From: Bacteroidales bacterium
GTDB taxonomy: Bacteria > Bacteroidota > Bacteroidia > Bacteroidales > UBA932
Direction of reading: 5' to 3'
NCBI GenBank assembly: GCA_017553545.1
Contig: JAFZKT010000086.1
Location: 1 to 64,000 of the forward strand
Length of the DNA: 64,000 nt
Shown here: in pieces, positions 19,601 through 27,591 of the stretch
How the letters are laid out: the number at the start of each line of letters is the position of its first letter
Position numbering within the stretch: the stretch's first letter is position 1
Made by a program: the position numbers and the translations under genes
Notes under the pieces: generated by a model
Database searches by the model: none
The model's input: the letters and a program-made list of their open reading frames with translations, nothing else
Told to the model about the DNA's origin: nothing

Positions 19601-20108
19601 CAGCAGCGGCATCGCCGGCGCCGCCAACTACGGCACCCTCATCTCCGGCTGCGTGAACAATGCCAGCCAGGTGAGCACGATGAACAACGGACGTATCGCC
19701 AACATCGCTTGCATCCTGGGCGGAAACTCCGGCATTACCGACTGCATCAACAACGGCTCCGTTACCACCACGGTAAGCAACTGCCAGGCGGCCGGATTCG
19801 TGGCGCTGCTGAACGACGCCACCTGCTTCATCAGCGGCGGACGGAACAACGGAGACGTCATCTGCGCCTTCGTCACCGACAGCAACGGACGGGACTTCCG
19901 GGGCCTGCTGGTGGCAAACTTCTCCAATTTCAAGGAGGTCAACGGCACGGTGGTGAGCGGACGACTGGGTAAATACGTGGCCGACAGCACGCCGCAGTGG
20001 GTTGATGTTACGGCCGACAACTACATCGACGGCAAGTACATCGGCTATTGGGCCAATGATACTGCCAAAGCCAAGATCAAGAACACCAGTTATGTAGCTC
20101 CTGAATAG
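16653..20108 (+). CDS. Giant modular lipoprotein 4: GLUG-like array, central DUF4886/SGNH hydrolase, second GLUG-like array
   Basis: 1151 residues; lipobox LTGC followed by DGNKQPDG. It lacks the fimbrillin-like domain of its three neighbours and goes straight into the GLUG-like array (about 30-440). The SGNH domain occupies about 440-725, with FIGNSF (Ser459), IQEHTGRS, ILSQAYHDLS and DGYH (Asp654, His657). A second beta-helix array runs from about 750 to 1130. The first two thirds are a close duplicate of lipoprotein 2, and the C-terminal array is unique to this gene. Together with lipoprotein 3 it shows that the locus evolves by exchanging whole modules. Starts 6 bp after the previous stop and 5 bp before the next gene. 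Confidence 0.85.
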   Translation: MKKTFLLLATAIAFILTGCDGNKQPDGPGPDPVDPNAPGIRSADDFLSFAEAVNAGKSTAEWENEEGWVNLLADIDFAGVTDWTPVGDAIAPWGSSYNPVVTEGHAFTGKFDGNAHHIKNLALVDNVTVEGRHFGLFGYLGKGAIVQNFVIENNCSLTVKSSVAHSAGVIAGLVYDAAVRDVTSYAPMTYQGSATGLLHMALIGGIYANEENCTVDSVHNYGKITATNTANLNAGATGIHAAGIVGFANALNSGEDPKSVTVSSCNNYGDMESQAGRTAGIVGAANARTLISDCENRGNQLNTMPKDDGGRLGNIVCFTNNGSSISGCKNYGNLISTRSGRVGGIVSLANAATYSNNENYGEIISDSQYRGVFFGYINTATTWTGGKASGKVGRYNGGTYVYDLYEDAQKEKYLGPVSGAGSINASNIVYDIATGDTPIQPDPSLDVQAGLRIFFIGNSFTKDAVELLPNILHEKGITDVQLVHMYYGGRTIPEYVSGWSSATDYKCYVCNPGASSWSELTGKSLAVVAATGKWDYVTIQEHTGRSIAWGRTAAEQAAEVASVQELVNKVKSAQSAVGGNPKLYYILSQAYHDLSKAQNVDKNFTTTDEMWTKISAVGRAIVEGCGFDGVISTGAMLQNLRTSGLKNSNGLTRDGYHMDNGISRFGAACTVFETLIGPVKNMLLDGVVCGPSVDSFTGTAWTTAVTETRAPVALHAARYAIQKPYEVTDMKGEGAEQPEVPETPEDVSIASVDELVAFAARVNSGDAKAKTANVTLTADLNLSSLTAWTPIGNVTATGNNLVATAPEGNVFSGTFDGGNHTISGFKANATLAAGKTWGFFGYLSNATVKNFTLVADVTLQAGGAADAGIVAGTLLSSTVQNVTVQGKADLKGTTVDNVRFAVGGIAGFAISAYNADADRDTYIKGCNVDLTVTASSGTNTKNGATGCHYGGIVGFSTNLGKDASHVHIENCTNGGTITASIGRSSGIAGAANYGTLISGCVNNASQVSTMNNGRIANIACILGGNSGITDCINNGSVTTTVSNCQAAGFVALLNDATCFISGGRNNGDVICAFVTDSNGRDFRGLLVANFSNFKEVNGTVVSGRLGKYVADSTPQWVDVTADNYIDGKYIGYWANDTAKAKIKNTSYVAPE
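16760..18840 (+). repeat. About 2-kb coding duplication, copy 2 (GLUG-like plus SGNH)
   Basis: Counterpart of 9160-11220. The catalytic blocks and repeat spacing are retained and small differences are scattered evenly, which fits duplication followed by point divergence or occasional gene conversion. Confidence 0.85.
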
Positions 20109-20113
20109 CCAGT

Positions 20114-21547
20114 ATGGAAAGACGAGACTTCCTGAAATCCTGCGGCCTGGTCCTGGGAGCCGGTGCCGCCATGAGTTCCCCGCTGTCCGCGGCAACCGGT
20201 GCGGCCGAAAAACTGATCCGGCCCGACGGAGACGAAGGGAACGTGGATAAAAGTTACAATGACATACCCGTCAGAGGCCTCAAACCGGAGGTCGCCCATC
20301 AGGTAAGCGTGATTATCATCGGTGCGGGAAACAGGGGTCGGACCTATGCCGGTTTTGCCGACAGATTCCCGGAGGCGATGAAGATTACCGGTGTTTCGGA
20401 CATCCTTCCTGACAGGACGGAATGGCTCTCCAACCGGCACGGGGTGGCACCTGAGATGCGTTTCGGGCATTTCCGGGAAGTGTTCGCTTCGGGCAGGAAA
20501 CTGGCCGACGCCGTGGCCATCTGCACGCCGGACGACCGCCATTTCGAACCCTGCATGAAGGCGCTGGAACTGGGCTACGATGTTCTCCTGGAGAAGCCCG
20601 TCGCCCAGACCGAAAAGGAATGCAAGGCCATCCTGGCCCAGGCCAAGAAGTACAACCGCATTGTGGCCGTGTGCCACGTCCTGCGCTATTCCCCGTATTT
20701 CCTGGCCATGCGCGAGGTGGTGCGGAGCGGCGTGCTGGGGGACATCGCCTGCATCCAGCATTTCGAGCCGGTGCAATACGCCCATATGGCACACTCTTAC
20801 GTAAGGGGCAACTGGCGGCGCTCCGACGAAACCACGCCCATGATCCTGGCAAAATCCTGCCACGACCTGGACATTCTCCGCTGGCTGCTGGACAAGCCCT
20901 GCAAGAGCATCGTCGCGGACGGCAACCTGTTCTTCTTCAAGGAGGAAAACGCCCCGGCGGGCGCCCCGGCCAAATGCACCGACGGCTGTCCGCACGAGGC
21001 GAACTGCCCCTATTCGGCCATCACCATCTACACCAGGCTGAAGCAGCACCTGGGGGTGTTCGACCTCCACGGGGACAAAGATCCGGACCACATCCTGGCC
21101 CGTCTGAAGGATCCCCGCTACTCCAGCTACGCCCGCTGCGTTTTCCACTGCGACAACAACCAGCCGGACCACTATGTAGCCGATATGATGTTCGAAGGCG
21201 GCACGTCGGCCTCCTTCACCATGTCGGCCTTCTCGCCCGAAGGCGGCCGCAGAACGCGCATCCTGGGCACGATGGGCTACCTGGAAGGCAATATGAAACA
21301 GTTCACGGTGTGGGATTATCTTACCCGTACGCCCAAGGTCTGGGACCGGAAGGTTTCCGACATCCCGGAATACAAAGGCTCCGGCCACGGCGGCGGCGAC
21401 TTAGCCCTGGTCCGCGACTTCGTGGAGGCCGTCTCCTGGCAGGACAAAAACAAGCTGTCCAGCACCATCGACGTCTCCATCGAAAGTCACGTGATTGGTT
21501 TCGCCGCTGAGCGCAGCCGCCGCAGCGGGAAGAAGGAGAAAATCTAA
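20114..21547 (+). CDS. Gfo/Idh/MocA-family oxidoreductase with Tat-type signal
   Basis: 477 residues. The N-terminus carries a twin-arginine-like motif (RRDFLK) and a hydrophobic stretch ending in Ala-rich sequence, so a folded cofactor-bearing protein is probably exported. The Rossmann motif is IIGAGNRG (about residue 60); the family EKP motif (LLEKPVAQ), CHVLRYSP and KSCHDLDIL follow. A Cys cluster (CTDGCPHEANC) sits near residue 290. Exported family members include NAD-dependent glycosidases (GH109 type), so a sugar-processing role at the periplasm or surface fits the cluster; the substrate is not predictable. It ends the 4.3-21.5 kb gene set and overlaps the convergent TMEM43 gene by 4 bp. 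Confidence 0.85.
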   Translation: MERRDFLKSCGLVLGAGAAMSSPLSAATGAAEKLIRPDGDEGNVDKSYNDIPVRGLKPEVAHQVSVIIIGAGNRGRTYAGFADRFPEAMKITGVSDILPDRTEWLSNRHGVAPEMRFGHFREVFASGRKLADAVAICTPDDRHFEPCMKALELGYDVLLEKPVAQTEKECKAILAQAKKYNRIVAVCHVLRYSPYFLAMREVVRSGVLGDIACIQHFEPVQYAHMAHSYVRGNWRRSDETTPMILAKSCHDLDILRWLLDKPCKSIVADGNLFFFKEENAPAGAPAKCTDGCPHEANCPYSAITIYTRLKQHLGVFDLHGDKDPDHILARLKDPRYSSYARCVFHCDNNQPDHYVADMMFEGGTSASFTMSAFSPEGGRRTRILGTMGYLEGNMKQFTVWDYLTRTPKVWDRKVSDIPEYKGSGHGGGDLALVRDFVEAVSWQDKNKLSSTIDVSIESHVIGFAAERSRRSGKKEKI

Positions 21548-22686
21548 GCTGCCGGAGGTTCGGAACCCTTTTCGGCCTCATCAGGAGCGCCTTTCTTCTT
21601 GTGCGTGGCGAAGTACCAGATGGCTACGCCGGCAACCACCAGCAGCGAGATGCCCAGGATGGGCCGATGGGCGATCCAGGAAATGACCACAATCAGTATC
21701 GTCCAGACAAAGGCTACGAGGCCGCAGACAAGACCTACGCCCCAGCCGATGATATTGGCCAGGAACGGCAGGACCTTGAACAGCGTTTCAATGATGCTGA
21801 AGATGCCCTTCAGGCCATAGAAGACCAGGAAGAAACCAATGATGCGCAGCGCCCAGAGCCAGAATTTATTGGCTTTGATGAGGTGGTCGAACATTTCATC
21901 CTTGGAGACTTCACCCTTCTCAAGGACCGAGAGCGTCTCACCGTTTTTCGCCGTGAAATGAGTAAAGCTGTCCCCTGTCACCTTGGCTATGATACTGATT
22001 TTCTGAGGGGTGGAGATTTGGGTGTAGGTAATCATGACGTCGCCCACATCGGGCTTGCCCGGATCCTCGCCGATATAGATCATGGTGGAGTCTCCAGCCA
22101 CAGGCAGCGTGGTATAACTGTCAATTCCCCTGATCTGCGATTCGTTCAGCCGGTAGGCGCCGAAAGTGACCGTGTCCGCATACCACGTCATATCGTCCAC
22201 ATTCTGCTTGACGGTATTTTCCCCTCTATACTGCGATTCGTGAAAATCCGCTGAATTGACAGGACTGTCTGTCCATTCCAGATCGTACGTGTAGGTGGTG
22301 GTGGTTTCCGATTCGCCGCCGATTTTATCCTTGGTCTCCGAGTGGGATTTCTCCACCCACTGGTAGTATTTCGCCTCCCGCTTCATGGCAATGCCCCTTG
22401 TGCCCACGTTGAACTGGGAGTCAAAGAGGGAATCGGCCGTTTCCGCCAGGCCGACGGCATGAACGAGCTTCCCTTCGAATGAGGGGTCAATCCTGGAGAT
22501 GTCCGCCATCTCCACCGTCTGCCCCTGGGCCTCCTTGAGCATCGCGGTGGTCCTGACCGCACGGCCCTCATTCCACCAGAGGAGGACTGTACCTCCGATA
22601 AAAAGGAGAAAACCGGTCCCAATGCCGCGAAGGGAGTTTCCCAAGCGCTTGCCGTAACTGGTACGCGTTGTTTCAGTGTATGCCAT
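21544..22686 (-). CDS. TMEM43-family membrane protein
   Basis: 380 residues. An N-terminal transmembrane segment (about 20-40, preceded by TSYGKRLGNSLRGIG) is followed by a large extracytoplasmic region of about 240 residues, then closely spaced hydrophobic segments in the last 110 residues. This is the layout of the TMEM43/LUMA family found in bacteria and eukaryotes, whose bacterial role is unknown. The gene is expressed from a TATCTTTG box at 22714-22721 (minus strand), back to back with the promoter of the L,D-transpeptidase gene. Confidence 0.8.
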   Translation of the reverse strand: MAYTETTRTSYGKRLGNSLRGIGTGFLLFIGGTVLLWWNEGRAVRTTAMLKEAQGQTVEMADISRIDPSFEGKLVHAVGLAETADSLFDSQFNVGTRGIAMKREAKYYQWVEKSHSETKDKIGGESETTTTYTYDLEWTDSPVNSADFHESQYRGENTVKQNVDDMTWYADTVTFGAYRLNESQIRGIDSYTTLPVAGDSTMIYIGEDPGKPDVGDVMITYTQISTPQKISIIAKVTGDSFTHFTAKNGETLSVLEKGEVSKDEMFDHLIKANKFWLWALRIIGFFLVFYGLKGIFSIIETLFKVLPFLANIIGWGVGLVCGLVAFVWTILIVVISWIAHRPILGISLLVVAGVAIWYFATHKKKGAPDEAEKGSEPPAA

Positions 22687-22713
22687 AATCCTTTCCGTTT
22701 AGTTTCATTAACG

Positions 22714-22740
22714 CAAAGATAGCATTTTTTACTATCTTTG
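22714..22740. promoter_or_regulatory. Divergent pair of -7 boxes
   Basis: TATCTTTG occurs on the minus strand at 22714-22721 (for the TMEM43 gene, start 22686) and on the plus strand at 22733-22740 (for the L,D-transpeptidase gene, start 22773). The two boxes are 11 bp apart, so the two polymerases would compete for overlapping DNA. Confidence 0.75.
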
Positions 22741-22772
22741 CATGAACTCCTGTCAAACCTGTAAAATAAAGG

Positions 22773-23459
22773 ATGATGACCCGCCATTTTCCTGTTATTA
22801 TGCTGCTGTGCCTGCTCGCCTGCGGGAACTCGGGCGGCGGCTCCCAAAACAAACAGCAGCCGAAACCGGCCGCTCTTTTCACATATGACAAGGACGGCCT
22901 ACCCCTCAAAAAAGTTTATGACACGGCCGGGAACAAGGAGAACTGCTTTATCGTCATCTCCAAAGTACACCCCGAGCATCTAAGCGTCTATGAAGCCAAG
23001 GGCCGGGACACAGTGCTTTTGGCGGTTTACCCCGCCTGCGTCGCGCGCGACAAGGGCCAGAAGGAAAAGAAGGGGGACAACAAAACGCCGGAATCCTATC
23101 CCGGGAAACCCTTTTCCATCTCCCAGATAAAGGATGCACACAACTGGACGCACGACTTCGGCGACGGCCGGGGCCCCATCCTGGCCTACGGGAATTGGTT
23201 TCTACGGCTGGATACGCCTCGGTTCGGCGGCATCGGCATTCACGGCAGCACAGGCAATCGCGAATCCATTAAAACGGGCCGCGGGAGCGAAGGCTGTATC
23301 CGCCTGCTGGACGAGGATATCATTCACCTGAAGGAAAACTACGTGTGGCTGGGCATGCCCGTCATCATCCTCCCGGAAGGGATGGGCCCGCTGCCCTTTG
23401 AAGCGGCGGCCCTGAAAAAGAGGGCCCGCAATGAGGGGGCCCAAAGTCCGGGACAATAA
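22773..23459 (+). CDS. L,D-transpeptidase (YkuD) lipoprotein
   Basis: 228 residues; signal with lipobox LLAC followed by GNSGGG. The YkuD catalytic motif is complete: GIGIHGSTG with His157, then GRGSEGCIRL with nucleophile Cys175. Such enzymes form L,D cross-links in peptidoglycan or attach proteins to it. The double ATG (22773 and 22776) leaves the exact start open by one codon. An extended basic stretch (about residues 95-110) lies before the catalytic domain. It has its own promoter and ends 3 bp from the convergent SGNH hydrolase gene. Confidence 0.9.
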   Translation: MMTRHFPVIMLLCLLACGNSGGGSQNKQQPKPAALFTYDKDGLPLKKVYDTAGNKENCFIVISKVHPEHLSVYEAKGRDTVLLAVYPACVARDKGQKEKKGDNKTPESYPGKPFSISQIKDAHNWTHDFGDGRGPILAYGNWFLRLDTPRFGGIGIHGSTGNRESIKTGRGSEGCIRLLDEDIIHLKENYVWLGMPVIILPEGMGPLPFEAAALKKRARNEGAQSPGQ

Positions 23460-23462
23460 TCC

Positions 23463-24539
23463 CTACCGCAAAGCTTTTTTCAATACCGGCAGCAGTGCCT
23501 GGGCGAAACGGAGCGTCCCCAGGTCCGTCAGGTGAGTGCCGTCCACGGAGGATTCGGCGTCGTCGAAAGATTTGTCGGCCCCGGGATTGGCGAAATAGAT
23601 TTTCTTCTCGCCGGACTTTTTCAGGGAATCGAACAGTTTTTTGAAGGCCTGCCGACGGGCCTCACGGTCCGCGGTCATTTCCTGGTCAAAGCCTTCCCCA
23701 GCATAGCGAAGGGCCTGGACGAAGATGATGGGAACGTCCGGATGGGCATCCCGCAGAATGCGGAAGAAAGCCTCTCCGCGGGCCTCCACATCCTCCACAG
23801 TGGCGTTGCACAGGGGCGCCAGCACGTAGGCGGCGGGATGCTCCACCGAGGCCATCAGGCGGGCGATGTCCAGGTCCAGCAACGCATTGCCGCTAAAGCC
23901 CAGGTTCACGAATTCGCGGTCCAGTTCCCGACTCATGATGCTGGTATAGACCATCCCCGGACGGGAGACGCACCCGCCCTGGGTGATGCTGGTGCCGTAC
24001 ATAACTATCGGCCTGTCCGAACGCGGCGACTGGAGTTCGGGCTGCAGGGCCGGATGTCCTTCTTCCGTGCCGATCTGAAGGCTGGAAACTCCGTCGTAGA
24101 GCGACAGATAGAGCATATACTCCCGCATCTGCGGCTCCATATTCTGGAAGATTTTCCTTTCGCTGACGGCATTTTTGAGGTCCGGTTTCGCGGCGGCGAG
24201 GAAGTGCCATTTGCCATCGGCCCGGACATAGAGGTCCAGACCGCGCGAGCCCGTGGGACTCATATGGTTCATCACGTGCGAGGTGGCCGATTCCCACCGC
24301 ACCCACAGCGTGGGCGAATCCGTCCGGAAGCGGACATAAAGGCCCGCGGAGTTCTGCCCCAGCGACCAGACGCGCGGACGGGATTCCTCCTTGAGGGCGG
24401 CCGGGAGCCGGGAATAGCGGGTGTAAGTATCTTCCACCGCCTTGCCGTAAAGCGGAAGCGTCTCTGCGTCCGTCCACACCTGCGCCCGGGCGGAGAAGGC
24501 GCTGCAAAGTAATAACAAAAGGATTAAACGAGTCTTCAT
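23463..24539 (-). CDS. Secreted SGNH/GDSL hydrolase with N-terminal GxDLY-type domain
   Basis: 358 residues with a cleavable signal peptide ending ARAQ. Residues about 25-170 form a carbohydrate-binding-like jelly-roll with the GLDLYV signature. The SGNH domain follows: GTSITQGG with Ser184, NLGFSGNA, and DGTHLTDLG with Asp333 and His336. Family members are carbohydrate esterases, so deacylation of plant or host glycans is the likely job. The -7 box lies only 4 nt before the ATG, so the message is probably leaderless. Confidence 0.9.
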   Translation of the reverse strand: MKTRLILLLLLCSAFSARAQVWTDAETLPLYGKAVEDTYTRYSRLPAALKEESRPRVWSLGQNSAGLYVRFRTDSPTLWVRWESATSHVMNHMSPTGSRGLDLYVRADGKWHFLAAAKPDLKNAVSERKIFQNMEPQMREYMLYLSLYDGVSSLQIGTEEGHPALQPELQSPRSDRPIVMYGTSITQGGCVSRPGMVYTSIMSRELDREFVNLGFSGNALLDLDIARLMASVEHPAAYVLAPLCNATVEDVEARGEAFFRILRDAHPDVPIIFVQALRYAGEGFDQEMTADREARRQAFKKLFDSLKKSGEKKIYFANPGADKSFDDAESSVDGTHLTDLGTLRFAQALLPVLKKALR

Positions 24540-24543
24540 ACTG

Positions 24544-24551
24544 CAAAGATA
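24544..24551 (-). promoter_or_regulatory. -7 box for the SGNH hydrolase gene, leaderless type
   Basis: TATCTTTG on the minus strand with 4 nt between the box and the ATG at 24539. A start site at the usual distance would fall on or next to the start codon. Confidence 0.7.
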
Positions 24552-24587
24552 AGAAAAAAGCCCGGGGAACTCTGCTTCTCCGGGCTT
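24551..24587 (-). terminator. Terminator of the OMP gene
   Basis: Stem AAGCCCGG...CCGGGCTT (24558-24587) followed on the minus strand by a T-rich run (complement of 24551-24559), 21 nt after the stop at 24608. It overlaps the next promoter box by a base. Confidence 0.8.
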
Positions 24588-24607
24588 CGTTCTTCAGATA
24601 TGAACTC

Positions 24608-25186
24608 CTAGAACAGGTAGGACAGGCCCACGTGCAGGAAGTGGATCTTCATATTGCTGTTGACAAGCTTGGACATGTTCCACATACCCCAGTCATAGCC
24701 GGCGTCAATCGCAATCTTCTTGCTGATTTCCACGCCGCCGCCAATGCCGAGTTTGGAATCCAGACGGTTCAGAATGCCGTTTTCGCCATAGTAATCATAG
24801 GAAACGCCGCCCTCGGTGCCTTTCGCTGCAAGGCCGATGGAGGTCATTACGCCAGCCTGGGCAAAGACGCTGAACATGGCGTTGATGGGGAATTTGTACC
24901 GGAAGCGGAGGGGAACATTGATCATGTGCATGCTCTCCTTGACACCTGTGGTCTGGTCGTTGGTGCCCTGGAAGGCATACTCGATTTCAGCAATCACATA
25001 GAGGTTCGTCGCAACGGGGACTTCACTGCCCACGCCGGCATAGAAGCCGTTGCTGGCATTCGAAGTATTTGCGTTCTTTTCGATGGTGGTGCCGTGGAGA
25101 TAACCGGCGGTCACATACCATTGTTCCTGCGCAAAAGCGCTGAAGGTGAGCAGCATAGCCGCAAAAACCAAAGCAAGTTTTTTCAT
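24608..25186 (-). CDS. Outer-membrane beta-barrel protein (porin-like family)
   Basis: 192 residues; signal peptide MKKLALVFAAMLLTFSAFA and then an eight-strand-sized barrel with alternating aromatic and hydrophobic residues, ending in an aromatic residue (VGLSYLF) as expected for barrel assembly. Such small barrels (PF13568 type) are abundant in Bacteroidota and rarely have known cargo. It lies 21 bp downstream of the Na/Pi cotransporter and may be read from the same transcript. Confidence 0.8.
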   Translation of the reverse strand: MKKLALVFAAMLLTFSAFAQEQWYVTAGYLHGTTIEKNANTSNASNGFYAGVGSEVPVATNLYVIAEIEYAFQGTNDQTTGVKESMHMINVPLRFRYKFPINAMFSVFAQAGVMTSIGLAAKGTEGGVSYDYYGENGILNRLDSKLGIGGGVEISKKIAIDAGYDWGMWNMSKLVNSNMKIHFLHVGLSYLF

Positions 25187-25207
25187 AGTATAAATTAGGT
25201 TTAAGGA

Positions 25208-26923
25208 TTATTTGTCGTGTGATTCTCCCACGCGGGCCTCCACCACGTTGATGATGTAGTCTCCGCTCTTCTCACATTCTCCGATGAGGTCCATGAACAC
25301 CGTGCCGTTGTCATAGCCATAAAGGTGCTGGTCCAGGGCGTCGATGTTCTCCTGTTTCAGGCGGTTGCGGCAGTCGTTGATGCGGGCCTCAATATAAGCG
25401 CTCTTGCCAAGGCCCACGGCCCCGCGGGGGCTCGCGAGCACCAGGTTCATCTGGGTGAGGGCGTCTTCCAGCAGCTGGACCATCTCCATACCGCCCGCAA
25501 TCTGGGCTTCGGAGAACTCTACCTTGCCCACCCGCTTGCGCTTGAGGATGCGCACCAGGTTGAAGAAGCTGTCGCCCACGGACTCCAGTTCCCCGATTTC
25601 ACGCAGCATCGCGCGGATCTCTCCCTTAGTTTCATCGGAGAGGTGCGCCTGGCCAACATCGCCCAGATACTTCCCAATCTCGGCCTCCATCCGGTCCGAA
25701 AGGTCCTCATACTTGTCGATGCGGTCATAGAGCTTGTTGAATTCATCTTCCGGCGCATGGTAGGCTTCTTTGAGAAGATCGTACATCTTCTGCATCTTTT
25801 CGCCGAAGAGCACAATCTCCTTCTGTGCCTGCAGGACGGAGATTTCCGGCGTCTTCATGAGACCGCCGCGGATGTACTGCAGACGGAATTCGTCCTCTTC
25901 CTCGCTCTTCTTCGGGCGGATGATCAGGCACACCACCTTTTCGATGAACGGGATGAACCAGATGAGGATGAGCGTATTGATGACGTTGAAGAAGGTATGG
26001 AACGTGGCCAGCGCAAAGGAGAGCTGCGTGGCCCGGGTGGCCATATAGGCTTCGTCACTCTTCTGCTCGAGAGTGGGAACATATTCCGGATCCAGTCCCA
26101 CGATGCCACACACCATCTTCACAAAGGGGAAGAACAGAATCAGGACCCAGATGACGCCGAACACATTGAACAGCATGTGCGCCATGGCCGTCCTCCGCGC
26201 CTGTGTATTGGCGCTTAACGCAGCCAGATTGGCCGTAACGGTGGTGCCGATATTTTCACCCATCACCAGCGCGATACCCTGGAAGATGGAGATGGCCCCG
26301 GTGGAGCAAAGCACCATGGTGATGGCCATGAGGGCCGCGGAACTCTGCACGATGGCGGTAAGAACAGTTCCTATCAGCAGGAACAGCAGGATGGTCCAGT
26401 AGTTCGTTTGGAAGCTGGCGAAGAATTCCGCCACGGCGGGTTTATGCGCAAGGTCCAACGCCATGCCTCCCTCCTTCAGCATCCCCAGTGCGAAGAGCAG
26501 GAAGGAAAGACCGAAGAGAAAATCTCCCACATAACGGTATTTCCCCAACTGAATGAGGATGATAGCCACCAGGAAGACCGGCCAGACAAAATCCGCAATG
26601 TTAAAGGAGAAGCCGGCGCTCATGATCCAGGCGCTCATGGTGGTGCCGATGTTGGCGCCCATGATGATGGAAATGGCCTGTCCCAGCGTGAGCAGGGCGG
26701 CGTTCACGAAGGACACCGTCATCACGGTGGTAGCGGCCGATGACTGCACCGCCACGGTCACCAGGGAACCGGTAAGGACCCCGGAGAAGCGGTTGGTGGT
26801 CATGGCGCCCAGCATGTTACGTAGCTGCGGGCCCGCCATCTTCTGCAGCGCCTCACTCATCACTTTCATACCGTAGATGAGCAGGGCGATGGAGCCGAGG
26901 AGTTTCAGTATTATGAGCGGCAT
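25208..26923 (-). CDS. Na+/phosphate cotransporter family protein with C-terminal PhoU-like domain
   Basis: 571 residues. The membrane domain (about 1-340) has the two inverted family repeats, each with a QSSAA motif followed by an (I/V)MG(A/E)NIGTT motif (near residues 60-95 and 195-230). The last 220 residues are helical and resemble PhoU (KMYDLLKEAY, LESVGDSFFNLVRI). The family imports phosphate with sodium, and the PhoU part is thought to gate or sense. It probably forms an operon with the OMP gene downstream. The CBM9-like gene upstream ends 7 bp before this start. Confidence 0.9.
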   Translation of the reverse strand: MPLIILKLLGSIALLIYGMKVMSEALQKMAGPQLRNMLGAMTTNRFSGVLTGSLVTVAVQSSAATTVMTVSFVNAALLTLGQAISIIMGANIGTTMSAWIMSAGFSFNIADFVWPVFLVAIILIQLGKYRYVGDFLFGLSFLLFALGMLKEGGMALDLAHKPAVAEFFASFQTNYWTILLFLLIGTVLTAIVQSSAALMAITMVLCSTGAISIFQGIALVMGENIGTTVTANLAALSANTQARRTAMAHMLFNVFGVIWVLILFFPFVKMVCGIVGLDPEYVPTLEQKSDEAYMATRATQLSFALATFHTFFNVINTLILIWFIPFIEKVVCLIIRPKKSEEEDEFRLQYIRGGLMKTPEISVLQAQKEIVLFGEKMQKMYDLLKEAYHAPEDEFNKLYDRIDKYEDLSDRMEAEIGKYLGDVGQAHLSDETKGEIRAMLREIGELESVGDSFFNLVRILKRKRVGKVEFSEAQIAGGMEMVQLLEDALTQMNLVLASPRGAVGLGKSAYIEARINDCRNRLKQENIDALDQHLYGYDNGTVFMDLIGECEKSGDYIINVVEARVGESHDK

Positions 26924-26930
26924 AAGGGTC

Positions 26931-27554
26931 TTATTTCAGAAGGAAAGTGCCAAAGAATTCGGGCCGATGGAAATCCGGCTGCGGCGTCTCCACGGGCGCC
27001 CAGCTCAGGAAATGCGGATGGGCCGTCTTGTCCCCGCACTTGTAGATATTGCCGTTCAGCCGGTCCGGCAGGTTCTCCGGATCCAGGCCGATGGCTTCAA
27101 AAGGAACGATGATGCCGATGCACCAATCCAGGGGTTCGTCGGCGATATCCACAGGCGCGGCCACTCCGCCGAAACGGATGATGCGGTTCATCGACTCCGG
27201 AATTAGTTTTCTGTCGGCCCTGCCGGGACCCTTTCCCACCAGCAGATGGCCGGCGGCGTTCACTTCGATGTTATAGTAGTCCGGACTTCCGGGGGCTTGC
27301 AGGAAGATTTCGCAGCAGCTGTCTTCCCAGATGGTACCGCCGTCCTTGAGGTTTTTCACGGTGATTCCCGGGCCGCTGACGTGCCAGACAATCCAGAGGG
27401 CATCGGCCGTACGGGCGATCTTCCCGGCGCAGAAGGGCGCGTGGGGGAATTCGGCCGGCCAGTTGACCTTGTCCACCTGGAAGGGAGCCCCGTTCAGTTC
27501 AAGGGCGCTTGCATCGCAGGAATCCAGCAGCGGAATGGAAAGGGTGTGGTTCAT
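26931..27554 (-). CDS. Carbohydrate-binding family 9-like protein
   Basis: 207 residues without a signal peptide. The sequence follows the CBM9-like/DOMON-type fold found as stand-alone proteins in Bacteroidota: WIVWHVSG, then WEDSCCEIFL (binding-face Trp and acidic residues), YYNIEVNAAG, and the C-terminal FLSWAPVETPQPDFHRPEFFG. These stand-alone proteins are of uncertain ligand. The -7 box (27560-27567, minus strand) leaves only 5 nt before the ATG. The close gap to the cotransporter gene suggests co-transcription. Confidence 0.85.
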   Translation of the reverse strand: MNHTLSIPLLDSCDASALELNGAPFQVDKVNWPAEFPHAPFCAGKIARTADALWIVWHVSGPGITVKNLKDGGTIWEDSCCEIFLQAPGSPDYYNIEVNAAGHLLVGKGPGRADRKLIPESMNRIIRFGGVAAPVDIADEPLDWCIGIIVPFEAIGLDPENLPDRLNGNIYKCGDKTAHPHFLSWAPVETPQPDFHRPEFFGTFLLK

Positions 27555-27559
27555 AGATG

Positions 27560-27567
27560 CAAAGATA
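27560..27567 (-). promoter_or_regulatory. -7 box for the CBM9-like gene, leaderless type
   Basis: TATCTTTG on the minus strand, five bases before the ATG at 27554; probably also drives the downstream Na/Pi and OMP genes. Confidence 0.7.
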
Positions 27568-27591
27568 GCATTTTTCGCTGAAAATAGTATG

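Noticed and set aside
5558..20195. Very long minus-strand ORFs antisense to the giant lipoproteins
   Set aside because: They are caused by the repetitive Gly/Asn/Val-rich coding of the beta-helix genes, lack starts and signals, and conflict with the clear plus-strand lipoprotein operon.
20114..21547. Firm GH109 glycosidase call for the Gfo/Idh protein
   Set aside because: Only general family motifs and the Tat-like signal are visible; residues specific to GH109 could not be verified by eye.
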